Source: an uncultured Ruminiclostridium sp. (GTDB lineage: Bacteria; Bacillota; Clostridia; Oscillospirales; Ruminococcaceae). Taken from it: DNA of 64,000 nt. The position numbers and the translations under genes are program-made. The stretch covers positions 32,072 through 96,071 of the forward strand of contig CANQKE010000001.1 of assembly GCA_947624435.1 (NCBI GenBank). The letters run 5' to 3'. Shown here one piece after another: positions 1 to 6,850 of the stretch; the stretch's first letter is position 1, and every line of letters begins with the position of its first letter. Below the pieces are notes generated by a model. The model made no database searches. It saw only the letters and a program-made list of their open reading frames with translations, and was not told the origin of the DNA.

Positions 1-197
1 TCGTTTATTGTGTGCGACCAGCCTCCTGTTTGATATTGTTCTATTGCTGTATTACCCTGCGAGTCTGATGTCAGAAAGTTTTCTTCGCTTGCGGAAAATA
101 TGTCCTCGATCGGTTCGGAATTTTCCGAAACATTCGCACAGGAGGTAAGCAGCAAGCATGCGATAAGAGATGGAAAAAATTTTTTGTAGATCTTCAT
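1..197 (-). CDS. N-terminus of a lipoprotein (cut by window edge)
   Basis: The reverse strand reads MKIYKKFFPSLIACLLLTSC from an ATG at 197, preceded by a good Shine-Dalgarno (AAGGAG, 8 nt upstream). The Lys-rich start, hydrophobic stretch and LTSC lipobox indicate a signal peptidase II substrate anchored by lipid at Cys20. About 65 residues are visible; after the Cys the chain is Ser/Glu/Asn-rich, a typical flexible tether, and ends in the window at ...GGWSHTIN. The functional domain lies outside, so no function can be given. Weak promoter-like boxes (TTCCAT, 17 bp, TACAAT) lie about 180 nt upstream around 381-409 and are not convincing. Confidence 0.8.
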   Translation of the reverse strand, partial: MKIYKKFFPSLIACLLLTSCANVSENSEPIEDIFSASEENFLTSDSQGNTAIEQYQTGGWSHTIN

Positions 198-526
198 ATT
201 ATACTCCTTAATTTTCTTTCCTGATAAATTGTTGCTTGATTTTTTTGATTTGTTGAATTTTTTGGTAACTGTCTGAACATGCTGATAAAACGTCAGACTG
301 ATTTCAAAGCATATATTTTATTGTTCATACCTCCCATTGAAAAACAAACTGTAATTTATTTGAATATGTTCTCTAACATTATTGTATCACATTACCGTTT
401 TATATGGAATACATAAAATAATTTTTTAATAAAAATACTGATAAATTTGTCGGTATTTACTAAAAATGCAATGCTTGTTTTAGTAATAATGCAATAGTAT
501 TCAAAACGGATCGTCTAATATAAAAA
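198..526. other. AT-rich intergenic region
   Basis: No reading frame with a plausible ribosome binding site is visible here. The stretch is strongly AT-rich and contains the upstream region of the reverse-strand lipoprotein gene. Apart from the weak promoter-like boxes around 381-409, nothing structured was recognised. Confidence 0.5.
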
Positions 527-550
527 AGCACTGCAAAAAGCAGCGCTTTA
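527..550 (-). terminator. Rho-independent terminator, distal copy
   Basis: Read on the minus strand, an 8-bp stem with one G-U pair and a T5 loop is followed by a run of six T. It would end transcription of the IscR-like gene that stops at 799. Confidence 0.7.
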
Positions 551-679
551 GGCTGTAGAAAAAGTTCTTAAAAGCCGGAAGGAAAGAGTGAGTATATACT
601 GCCGCCGTTCGGCGGACAGTTGGGGAAAACCATCAGGGTTTTCACCCTCATTAGTGATAAGTGCCGCTCGCAGAGCGGC

Positions 680-719
680 AAAAATGAGCAAGTATGTCAG
701 CACATACTTGCTCATTTTT
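680..719. terminator. Perfect 18-bp hairpin, bidirectional terminator-like
   Basis: The arms 680-697 and 702-719 are perfectly complementary with a CAGC loop. The outer base pairs are A5/T5, so either RNA strand ends in a U-tract. It lies inside the hairpin-dense element. Confidence 0.6.
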
Positions 720-798
720 TGGTCAGCTTGTCGAAAAATCCGACCGCAGGGAGGTTTTTCGACAGGCTGAAGCACTGCAAAAAGCAGCGCTTTAATAT

Positions 799-1206
799 TT
801 ATTTTCCGTCTAAAATGTCCTGTAATGTGATTTTATCAAGATAATCGTCTATCACTTTTTGCAGTCCTTTCCAGATAGGCAGGGTAAGACATTCCTCGCT
901 GCGCTCGCATTCTACAGGATCGTTTTCAAGGCAAGCCACCGGAGCAAGATTGCCCTCTGTCAGACGCAGTATCTCGCCGACCGTGTATTTGTCGGGAGAT
1001 TTTGCTAACTGATATCCGCCCTGAAAGCCTCGGTTCGTTTTCAGGTGATTGGTCTTGCTGAACATCGGAACGATCTGTTCAAGATATTTTTTTGAGATGC
1101 CCTGACGTTCGGCTATGTCTTTAAGCGCGATGAATCCTTTGCCTCTATGCTGAGCAAGATCTATCATCATTCTCAGCGCGTATCTGCCTTTAGTTGATAT
1201 TTTCAT
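799..1206 (-). CDS. Rrf2-family transcriptional regulator (IscR-like)
   Basis: A 135-residue protein starting MKISTKGRYALRMM, the classic Rrf2 N-terminus with a winged helix (about residues 1-75, including the wing GGYQLAKSP). Cys92, Cys100 and Cys106 have the spacing expected for an IscR-type [2Fe-2S] ligand set, followed by LPIWKGL. Such proteins sense Fe-S status and regulate Fe-S or cysteine metabolism genes. The frame continues upstream to 1263, but that part is translated from a dispersed repeat element also present before four other genes, so the ATG at 1206 is preferred; an in-frame ATG at 1218 is the alternative. The gene stands alone with no isc/suf genes beside it. Confidence 0.88.
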   Translation of the reverse strand: MKISTKGRYALRMMIDLAQHRGKGFIALKDIAERQGISKKYLEQIVPMFSKTNHLKTNRGFQGGYQLAKSPDKYTVGEILRLTEGNLAPVACLENDPVECERSEECLTLPIWKGLQKVIDDYLDKITLQDILDGK

Positions 1207-1290
1207 ACTTATTTCCATGCTTGCAAAGCAAGCATCTCTCCTTTCAAGTTTTATCAAACGCAAAGTCCGGAAAATTTATTTTTCAGACTT
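1207..1290 (-). repeat. Dispersed start-site element, copy A
   Basis: Read on the minus strand this matches the element before the ABC transporter at 15499-15578 almost base for base: an A/T-rich block with TTTTCCGGACTTTGCG, then an AAAGGAGAG Shine-Dalgarno, then an inverted repeat (ATGCTTGC-TTT-GCAAGCAT) and 10 nt to the ATG. See the separate finding on all five copies. Confidence 0.85.
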
Positions 1291-1406
1291 ATTCCCCCTA
1301 TTGCTTCATATTACTATAATAACATATATTTAATAGGTTTTCAAGTCGGGAAACAAATTGTTGACGCAACTTGCGGAGCGGGGCAATGCCTCTGGGCCGT
1401 TTACTG

Positions 1407-1435
1407 TTGACACATCTGCCGATTTGTGGTAAAAT
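1407..1435 (+). promoter_or_regulatory. SigA-type promoter for the three-gene membrane operon
   Basis: TTGACA at 1407-1412, a 17-bp spacer and TAAAAT at 1430-1435. The first ATG with a ribosome binding site is at 1552, giving a leader of roughly 110 nt. Confidence 0.8.
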
Positions 1436-1551
1436 TATTTAGATAAAATGTTTTGTCCGTTAAAACAGCGGGAAATATTTTTGCAAACGATAAGGCTTTA
1501 ATAAAACCTGAATATATTAAAAATATCTGCCGCGGTCGCAGGGAGGAAATA

Positions 1552-2229
1552 ATGTCACAGGATAATGACAAGCGCGAGCTGTTAAAGCTCAAACAAGGGC
1601 TTATAGAAAAAAGCGATACCGTGCCGGAAGACGGCTATGACGTGCAAATGCCGCAAAACGCCGGAGAGAAAACGAAAAACTGGCTGTGGTATCATAAGGT
1701 GATACTTATCGTCGGGGTGTTAGTTATAGCGGTCGCTGCCGTGATAGCGGCGTTCTTTTACTTCAAGCCGAAGCCGGATATAGGTATCTATTCGCTCAGT
1801 TGGTATTCCTCCACCACCCGCAGACTGTTAGAAAGCAATCTGCCGCGATACTGTCCGGATTTTAACGGCGATGGACAATATGTCGTAACGGTCACGCAGG
1901 CGCCCGACGACCCAGCTCTCGGGTTTATAGAAAAATATGAGGAGATAGAAAACGGCACTTCACAGATATTCATAGGCAAAAAAGAGGATATCGAACAAAT
2001 GAGCGCCGATATGACGGCCGCCGGGGAAGAAGAATATTTCGCCGATCTGTCAGAGATAGGAGCGGAGGGCTATATGCTGGAATTTTCCGCTTCTCCTATC
2101 GGAAAAGAGCTTAAAATTTTTTCTCAGGAAATTTATATAGCGGTCAAAAATACCAACGACGAGAACGAGCAGAACGCCGTTGAGTTTGTCGATAATATTA
2201 TTCATAATAAGGAAGTTAAAAACAGTTAA
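1552..2229 (+). CDS. Membrane-anchored protein of unknown function, paralogue 1
   Basis: 225 residues, start chosen at the ATG preceded by GGGAGG. The N-terminal cytoplasmic segment contains RELLKLKQGLIE, then one strong membrane helix (about residues 43-65), then an extracytoplasmic domain of about 155 residues with YCPDFNGDGQY. The next gene carries the same KRELLKLKQGLIE segment, one helix and a YCPDFDKNGN motif, so the two are tandem paralogues. I do not recognise the family. The topology (short cytoplasmic tail, one helix, exported domain) suggests a bitopic envelope protein. Confidence 0.75.
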   Translation: MSQDNDKRELLKLKQGLIEKSDTVPEDGYDVQMPQNAGEKTKNWLWYHKVILIVGVLVIAVAAVIAAFFYFKPKPDIGIYSLSWYSSTTRRLLESNLPRYCPDFNGDGQYVVTVTQAPDDPALGFIEKYEEIENGTSQIFIGKKEDIEQMSADMTAAGEEEYFADLSEIGAEGYMLEFSASPIGKELKIFSQEIYIAVKNTNDENEQNAVEFVDNIIHNKEVKNS

Positions 2230-2243
2230 AAGGGGATATAAAT

Positions 2244-3032
2244 TTGGCAACGGAAAATCAAGAAAAAAGAGAACTGCTTAAATTGAAGCAGGGGCTTATA
2301 GAAGACAGCGAGATAATAGAGGTAGATAAGCCGCACGAGAAAGAAGAGCTGAAAGGGCTTGCCAAGCTCGGCAATTTCTGGTATCACAATAAGTGGTATA
2401 TCATTGTGGCGGTGTTCTTTATCGCGGTGGGTTCGTTTTTGACGTATCAGTTATTAGCTAAAGAGGCGGCGGACATGCGTGTGTTGTTAGTCACCTCCAA
2501 CGTGGAGAATACGCCGGAGCTGTACCGCAAGACGATGGATATAGAGCTTGCGCTGGAGCAATATTGCCCGGATTTTGACAAAAACGGCAATGTCCATGTC
2601 GAGGTGTACTATATCGACCTTACCAAAGATACGCCGGATTCATACTACATTACCGTGAATAATGCTAAATTTTTCGGCGAGATTGACAGCGGCATAGCTC
2701 AGATGATTATATGTGATACTAACATATACACTGATCCCGAACTCAGCGACGCGGAAAATAAGGAGCGTTTCAACAGTCTGTTTACCGATCTCGCAGAGGT
2801 CACCGGAAACGAGAGCTTGTCCGGTACGTATACCGTAAAATTCAAGGATACCCCGCTTGCGGCTGCGGCAAACTACGAAAACTCCGCGCCGGAGATATTG
2901 GTGATGGGCGTGAAGAAAGAATCGCCCAACATGATAAGCTACAGCGATAAGGCGCTTGAGAAAAATTCACAGGCGCGCGAGGTAATGCAGAATATTCTTA
3001 ATAATAACGTGATAAACGAGAAAAAGCAATAA
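2244..3032 (+). CDS. Membrane-anchored protein of unknown function, paralogue 2
   Basis: 262 residues. The start is a TTG at 2244, placed 8 nt after AAGGGG; no ATG is better positioned, and the paralogous start MxxxxxKRELLKLKQ aligns. Order of parts: cytoplasmic KRELLKLKQGLIE segment, a membrane helix around residues 51-71 (WYIIVAVFFIAVGSFLTYQLL), and an exported domain with YCPDFDKNGNVHVEV. It lies 14 nt behind its paralogue and 13 nt before a polytopic membrane protein, so the three are probably one transcript and perhaps one complex. Function unknown. Confidence 0.75.
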   Translation: MATENQEKRELLKLKQGLIEDSEIIEVDKPHEKEELKGLAKLGNFWYHNKWYIIVAVFFIAVGSFLTYQLLAKEAADMRVLLVTSNVENTPELYRKTMDIELALEQYCPDFDKNGNVHVEVYYIDLTKDTPDSYYITVNNAKFFGEIDSGIAQMIICDTNIYTDPELSDAENKERFNSLFTDLAEVTGNESLSGTYTVKFKDTPLAAAANYENSAPEILVMGVKKESPNMISYSDKALEKNSQAREVMQNILNNNVINEKKQ

Positions 3033-3045
3033 GGAGGGATAGGTT

Positions 3046-3630
3046 ATGGAGCAATTCGGAACACCGGGCAGAAAATCATTTATAAAGCTGCTGCTGATAG
3101 GATTTTTATATATGCTGCTGGGCAACGTGCTTTGTACTATAATGACCTTGTCTACAGCGCCTTTTATAGGAATGGATATTATCAAGGTGGTAGTGGTGAT
3201 ACTTGCGTTTATTATATTCTACTCGCTGATGTTCACGGTGGGATATAAAGACGGCGACCGCGAACAGAATTTCGTGCGGCTGCATAAGGCGGAGCCGCCC
3301 GACAGCTATAAGTGGCTTAAGATAGGCATAATACTGACGCTGGTCATGTTTATTCCGTCGGTATTGCTGCTGATAAATAAGCTGACCGGCACTTTCCTGT
3401 TTTTGGATATGGATATCCTGCCTTATTATCGCTTTGCGGACGGCTTGGTATATGCGCTTTCGCTGATGTTGATACCAGACGGCAAGGAGGGCAACACGAT
3501 AGAGCAGATGAATATTGTGCTGCCGTTCATATTCATGCTGTGCTATTCGCTGATACCGGTGGCGACGCATTTCGGTTATTATTTCGGATATACACAGAAG
3601 TTTGATTCGGATAAGATAATGTATAAATAA
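3046..3630 (+). CDS. Polytopic membrane protein of unknown function
   Basis: 194 residues with four predicted membrane helices (about 13-35, 45-66, 88-108 and 160-185). The ribosome binding site AAGGAGG sits 10 nt before the ATG. There is no recognisable transporter or enzyme motif. It is the last gene of the operon with the two tandem paralogues, which suggests they act together in the membrane. Confidence 0.7.
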   Translation: MEQFGTPGRKSFIKLLLIGFLYMLLGNVLCTIMTLSTAPFIGMDIIKVVVVILAFIIFYSLMFTVGYKDGDREQNFVRLHKAEPPDSYKWLKIGIILTLVMFIPSVLLLINKLTGTFLFLDMDILPYYRFADGLVYALSLMLIPDGKEGNTIEQMNIVLPFIFMLCYSLIPVATHFGYYFGYTQKFDSDKIMYK

Positions 3631-3649
3631 ATCGCAGCGCCGTTTTAGC

Positions 3650-3668
3650 TCGGACATATTTTGTCCGA
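3650..3668. other. Small hairpin between operon and cwlD
   Basis: TCGGACA-tattt-TGTCCGA forms a 7-bp perfect stem with a 5-nt loop. No clear T-run follows, so it is a weak terminator or processing hairpin at best. Confidence 0.4.
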
Positions 3669-3713
3669 ACGTTTCATATTATTGAGTAATTCCAAAAAAG
3701 GACGGGATATGAT

Positions 3714-4481
3714 ATGAAACGTTTATTCTTTGATAAGCTCAAAAATAAGCTGCCTGACAAAAAGCTGCTTAAAAAGACAAGAATACCGGCGGTACTGGTA
3801 TTGTTGGGCTGCTTTGTCGTGATCGCGGTAAGCTCCGATTTTTCACGGCTTGCGGTGGCGGTTTCCGGCGGTAATGTCACCGAGCGTAAAACGGTCGTGC
3901 TGGACGCCGGACACGGCGGTGAGGACGGCGGCTGCGTCGGTATAAACGGCGAAACGGAAAAGGACATCAATCTTGCGATAGTAAAAGATCTGAGGGATAT
4001 GCTGACGCTGGGCGGCTTCAACGTCGTGCTGACTCGTGATGCCGATAAGGCGATATACGACTCCGGCACAGAGGGGCTCAGAAATAAAAAAGTATCCGAC
4101 ATGGAAAACCGCCTAAAGATAATCGAGGGGCAGAAGGACAGTATTTTCCTGTCCATACATCAGAACCAGTTTACTCAGCCGGAATATTTCGGCGCGCAGA
4201 TATTCTATAATGAAAACAATCCCGACAATCAGCTTTTAGCGCAGATAATGCAGGATAATTTTCATGCTCTTCAGCCGGAAAACGACCGAACTACAAAGCT
4301 GATGGACAGCGAGCTGTTTTTATTCAAGAACACTTCAAATCCTGCGGTACTTATTGAATGCGGATTTCTTTCCAACCCGGACGACGCGGCAAAGCTGTCC
4401 GATCCGCAGTACCAGCGCCGCGTCGCGTTTATGATATACAACGGCATAGTCCGCTATATGCAGACCGTTTCTGCAAAATAA
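3714..4481 (+). CDS. cwlD: N-acetylmuramoyl-L-alanine amidase, CwlD type
   Basis: 255 residues: an N-terminal membrane anchor (about 24-43), then an Amidase_3 zinc domain. Visible landmarks are LDAGHGGEDGG (first zinc His), GETEKDINL (zinc Glu), SIHQNQF (second His) and LIECGFLSN (catalytic Glu). CwlD removes the stem peptide from muramic acid in spore-cortex peptidoglycan so that the deacetylase PdaA can make muramic delta-lactam. The size and single anchor fit CwlD better than the large vegetative amidases with binding repeats. It is followed 20 nt later by radA and may share its transcript. Confidence 0.88.
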   Translation: MKRLFFDKLKNKLPDKKLLKKTRIPAVLVLLGCFVVIAVSSDFSRLAVAVSGGNVTERKTVVLDAGHGGEDGGCVGINGETEKDINLAIVKDLRDMLTLGGFNVVLTRDADKAIYDSGTEGLRNKKVSDMENRLKIIEGQKDSIFLSIHQNQFTQPEYFGAQIFYNENNPDNQLLAQIMQDNFHALQPENDRTTKLMDSELFLFKNTSNPAVLIECGFLSNPDDAAKLSDPQYQRRVAFMIYNGIVRYMQTVSAK

Positions 4482-4501
4482 TATAAAAATGAGGAAGTAC
4501 A

Positions 4502-5887
4502 ATGCCTAAGACTAAAACCGTATATATATGTTCGCAATGCGGGCAGGAATATCCCAAGTGGAACGGCCGCTGCTATGCCTGCGGCTCATGGGGAACGCTG
4601 GAGGAAACGATAAGCGAAAAACGTTCCGGCAACGCTGTTCACACCGCCGCTAAAATGACCATGAGTAGGATAGACGGCGTGGATTTTCCGGAGGAAACGC
4701 GCTGTAAGACCGGCATGAACGAGCTTGACAGAGTGCTTGGCGGCGGGCTGGTGAGAGGTTCGCTGGTACTGCTGGGCGGCGACCCCGGTATAGGAAAATC
4801 CACGCTGCTGCTTCAGATATGCAATACGCTTGCGGCCGATCAGCGAGTTATGTATGTTTCGGGAGAGGAAAGCGAGCGGCAGATAAAGCTGCGCGCCGAC
4901 CGCCTCGGAGTAAATGCGCCGGGACTGTATATTTCCTCCTGCACCGACTGTGATGCGATAATAGAAGCTATGCGCACCGAAAAGCCGAGCGTTATGATAA
5001 TAGACTCGATACAGACAATGCAGCTGTCCGATATCCAAAGCGTGCCGGGCAGCCTTGTTCAGGTCAGAGAATGTACCAACGCCTTTATGCGCGCGGCTAA
5101 GGCGCTGGACATTTCCGTTTTCCTTGTCGGACACGTCAATAAGGACGGCGGTATCGCAGGTCCGAAGGTTTTGGAGCATATCGTGGACACGGTATTGTAC
5201 TTTGAGGGAGATAAACAGCTCTCATATCGGATACTTCGCGCGGCGAAAAACCGTTTCGGCTCTACAAATGAGATAGGCGTTTTTGAAATGCGGGACAAGG
5301 GATTGTATGAGGTCGAAAATCCCTCCGCTATGCTTTTGTCCGGCAGACCCGCAGGAGTCAGCGGCATTACTATTCTCTGCACTATGGAGGGCAGCCGCCC
5401 TATATTGGCAGAGGTTCAGGCGTTAGTGGCAAAGAGCGGATTTTCCGCGCCGAGGAGAGTGTCGGCGGGCTTTGATTATAACCGGCTGTGCGTTTTGCTT
5501 GCCGTATTGGAAAAGCGCGCGGGCTTTGCTTTCGGCGCGTTTGACGTTTATATAAACATAATCGGCGGACTGAAAATAGACGAGCCTGCAAGCGACCTTG
5601 CGGTGGCGCTGGCGTTGTATTCCGGGCTGTGTGATAAGGTCATAGGTGAGGACGTCGCGGTGTTCGGCGAGGTCGGGCTCGGGGGAGAGCTGCGTGCCGT
5701 TTCGCATATAAGACAGCGCGTGAGAGAAGCCGCGCGCATGGGCTTCGGAAAATGTATCGTGCCGAAAGCGTCGCTTAAAGAACTGGACAAGTCCGAAAAC
5801 TACGGTATCAGCATTTACGGCGCGGCAAATCTCAAGCAGGCGTTCAAGGTGCTGGAGGCTATCGCTGAGCCGGGAGATAAAAAATGA
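4502..5887 (+). CDS. radA: DNA repair protein RadA
   Basis: 461 residues, normal for the family. Order: a four-cysteine zinc finger (CSQCGQEYPKWNGRCYACGSW), a RecA-like ATPase with Walker A GGDPGIGKST, the RadA-specific KNRFGS motif, and a C-terminal Lon-protease-like domain (no protease activity is known in RadA). RadA drives branch migration during homologous recombination. The gene ends in ATGA, where the TGA stop overlaps the rsmA start by 4 nt, indicating translational coupling. Confidence 0.96.
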   Translation: MPKTKTVYICSQCGQEYPKWNGRCYACGSWGTLEETISEKRSGNAVHTAAKMTMSRIDGVDFPEETRCKTGMNELDRVLGGGLVRGSLVLLGGDPGIGKSTLLLQICNTLAADQRVMYVSGEESERQIKLRADRLGVNAPGLYISSCTDCDAIIEAMRTEKPSVMIIDSIQTMQLSDIQSVPGSLVQVRECTNAFMRAAKALDISVFLVGHVNKDGGIAGPKVLEHIVDTVLYFEGDKQLSYRILRAAKNRFGSTNEIGVFEMRDKGLYEVENPSAMLLSGRPAGVSGITILCTMEGSRPILAEVQALVAKSGFSAPRRVSAGFDYNRLCVLLAVLEKRAGFAFGAFDVYINIIGGLKIDEPASDLAVALALYSGLCDKVIGEDVAVFGEVGLGGELRAVSHIRQRVREAARMGFGKCIVPKASLKELDKSENYGISIYGAANLKQAFKVLEAIAEPGDKK

Positions 5888-6744
5888 CGCTTACCGATAT
5901 AGGACAGATAAAGTCGCTGTTTAATAAATACGGTTTTTCCTTTACCAAATCGCTGGGGCAGAATTTTCTGATAAATCCTACCGTTTGTCCGAGGATAGCC
6001 GAAAAAAGCGGGATAACGCCCGACAGCGGAGTTATCGAGATAGGTACCGGGATAGGAGTGCTGACCTGCGAGCTTGCTAAGCGCGCTAAAAAGGTAGTGG
6101 CGCTGGAGATAGACCATACTTTGCAGCCTATTCTAAAAGAAACGCTGGCGGAATACGATAACGTCGAGGTCATCTTCGCCGATGTTATGCAGACCGACCT
6201 GAAACAACTGATAGCCGATAAATTTCCCGGAATGGAAACCTCGGTCTGTGCCAATCTGCCGTATTATATCACCTCTCCCGTTATAATGAAGCTGCTTGAA
6301 GAACGGCTGCCGATAAGATCGATAACAGTAATGGTACAGCTTGAAGCGGCGCAGCGTATCTGTGCTGCGCCCGGAACAAGGAACAGCTCGGCGCTGACGA
6401 TAGCGGTGAACTATTATTCCTCCCCCAAAAAGCTGTTCAACGTAAGCCCCGGTTCATTTATGCCCGCTCCCAAGGTGGACAGCGCGGTGATACGTCTTGA
6501 GCCGCACGAAACCCCTTTGTATGATGTTGACGATGAAAAGCTGTTTTTCTCCTGCGTAAGACAGGCGTTTTCTCAAAGAAGAAAGCAGCTTATAAATCCG
6601 TTGGCGGGATATTTCGGGATAAATAAAGAGATACTTTCCGACTTGATGAGTGAAAGCGGACTTAAGCCCACCGCCCGCGCGGAGGAGCTTACCATGGATA
6701 ATTTTGTAACTCTTTATCGTATTGTAGAGCAGCTTAAAAAATAA
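5884..6744 (+). CDS. rsmA: 16S rRNA dimethyladenosine transferase RsmA (KsgA)
   Basis: 286 residues. The SAM-binding region EIGTGIGVLT and the catalytic NLPYYITSP motif are intact, preceded by the family signature SLGQNFLINP. The enzyme dimethylates two adjacent adenines near the 3' end of 16S rRNA during small-subunit maturation. The start codon overlaps the radA stop (ATGA). Confidence 0.96.
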   Translation: MTLTDIGQIKSLFNKYGFSFTKSLGQNFLINPTVCPRIAEKSGITPDSGVIEIGTGIGVLTCELAKRAKKVVALEIDHTLQPILKETLAEYDNVEVIFADVMQTDLKQLIADKFPGMETSVCANLPYYITSPVIMKLLEERLPIRSITVMVQLEAAQRICAAPGTRNSSALTIAVNYYSSPKKLFNVSPGSFMPAPKVDSAVIRLEPHETPLYDVDDEKLFFSCVRQAFSQRRKQLINPLAGYFGINKEILSDLMSESGLKPTARAEELTMDNFVTLYRIVEQLKK

Positions 6745-6785
6745 ACGGATAAAAAGGCGAAAGATTATAGGAATAAAGCCTCTGT

Positions 6786-6818
6786 TTGACAAAATTCACG
6801 CTTACTTTGCTGTAGAAT
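6786..6818 (+). promoter_or_regulatory. Spo0A-dependent type promoter of spoIIE
   Basis: TTGACA at 6786-6791 and TAGAAT at 6813-6818 are separated by 21 bp, too far for normal SigA use. The bottom strand over the -35 reads TTTTGTCAAA, matching the Spo0A box TTTGTCRAA. B. subtilis spoIIE uses the same long-spacer, Spo0A-activated SigA arrangement. Confidence 0.75.
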
Positions 6819-6850
6819 ACAGACATGACCTACAGAAAGGAAGATGAGCT

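Larger units (their letters stand above)
527..794. repeat. Hairpin-dense element flanked by a 24-bp direct repeat
   Basis: A perfect 24-bp direct repeat lies at 527-550 and 771-794. Each copy is an intrinsic-terminator stem (AGCGCTGC-T5-GCAGTGCT read on the minus strand). Between them are five more hairpins: 602-615; 622-647; 663-679 (7-bp stem, 3-nt loop); 680-719 (18-bp perfect stem, 4-nt loop, flanked by A and T runs); and 723-770 (16-bp stem with one G-U). No protein of note is encoded. Only the 527-550 copy keeps the T-run after the stem, so the original terminator of the IscR-like gene seems to have been split by an insertion that duplicated 24 bp. Confidence 0.7.
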
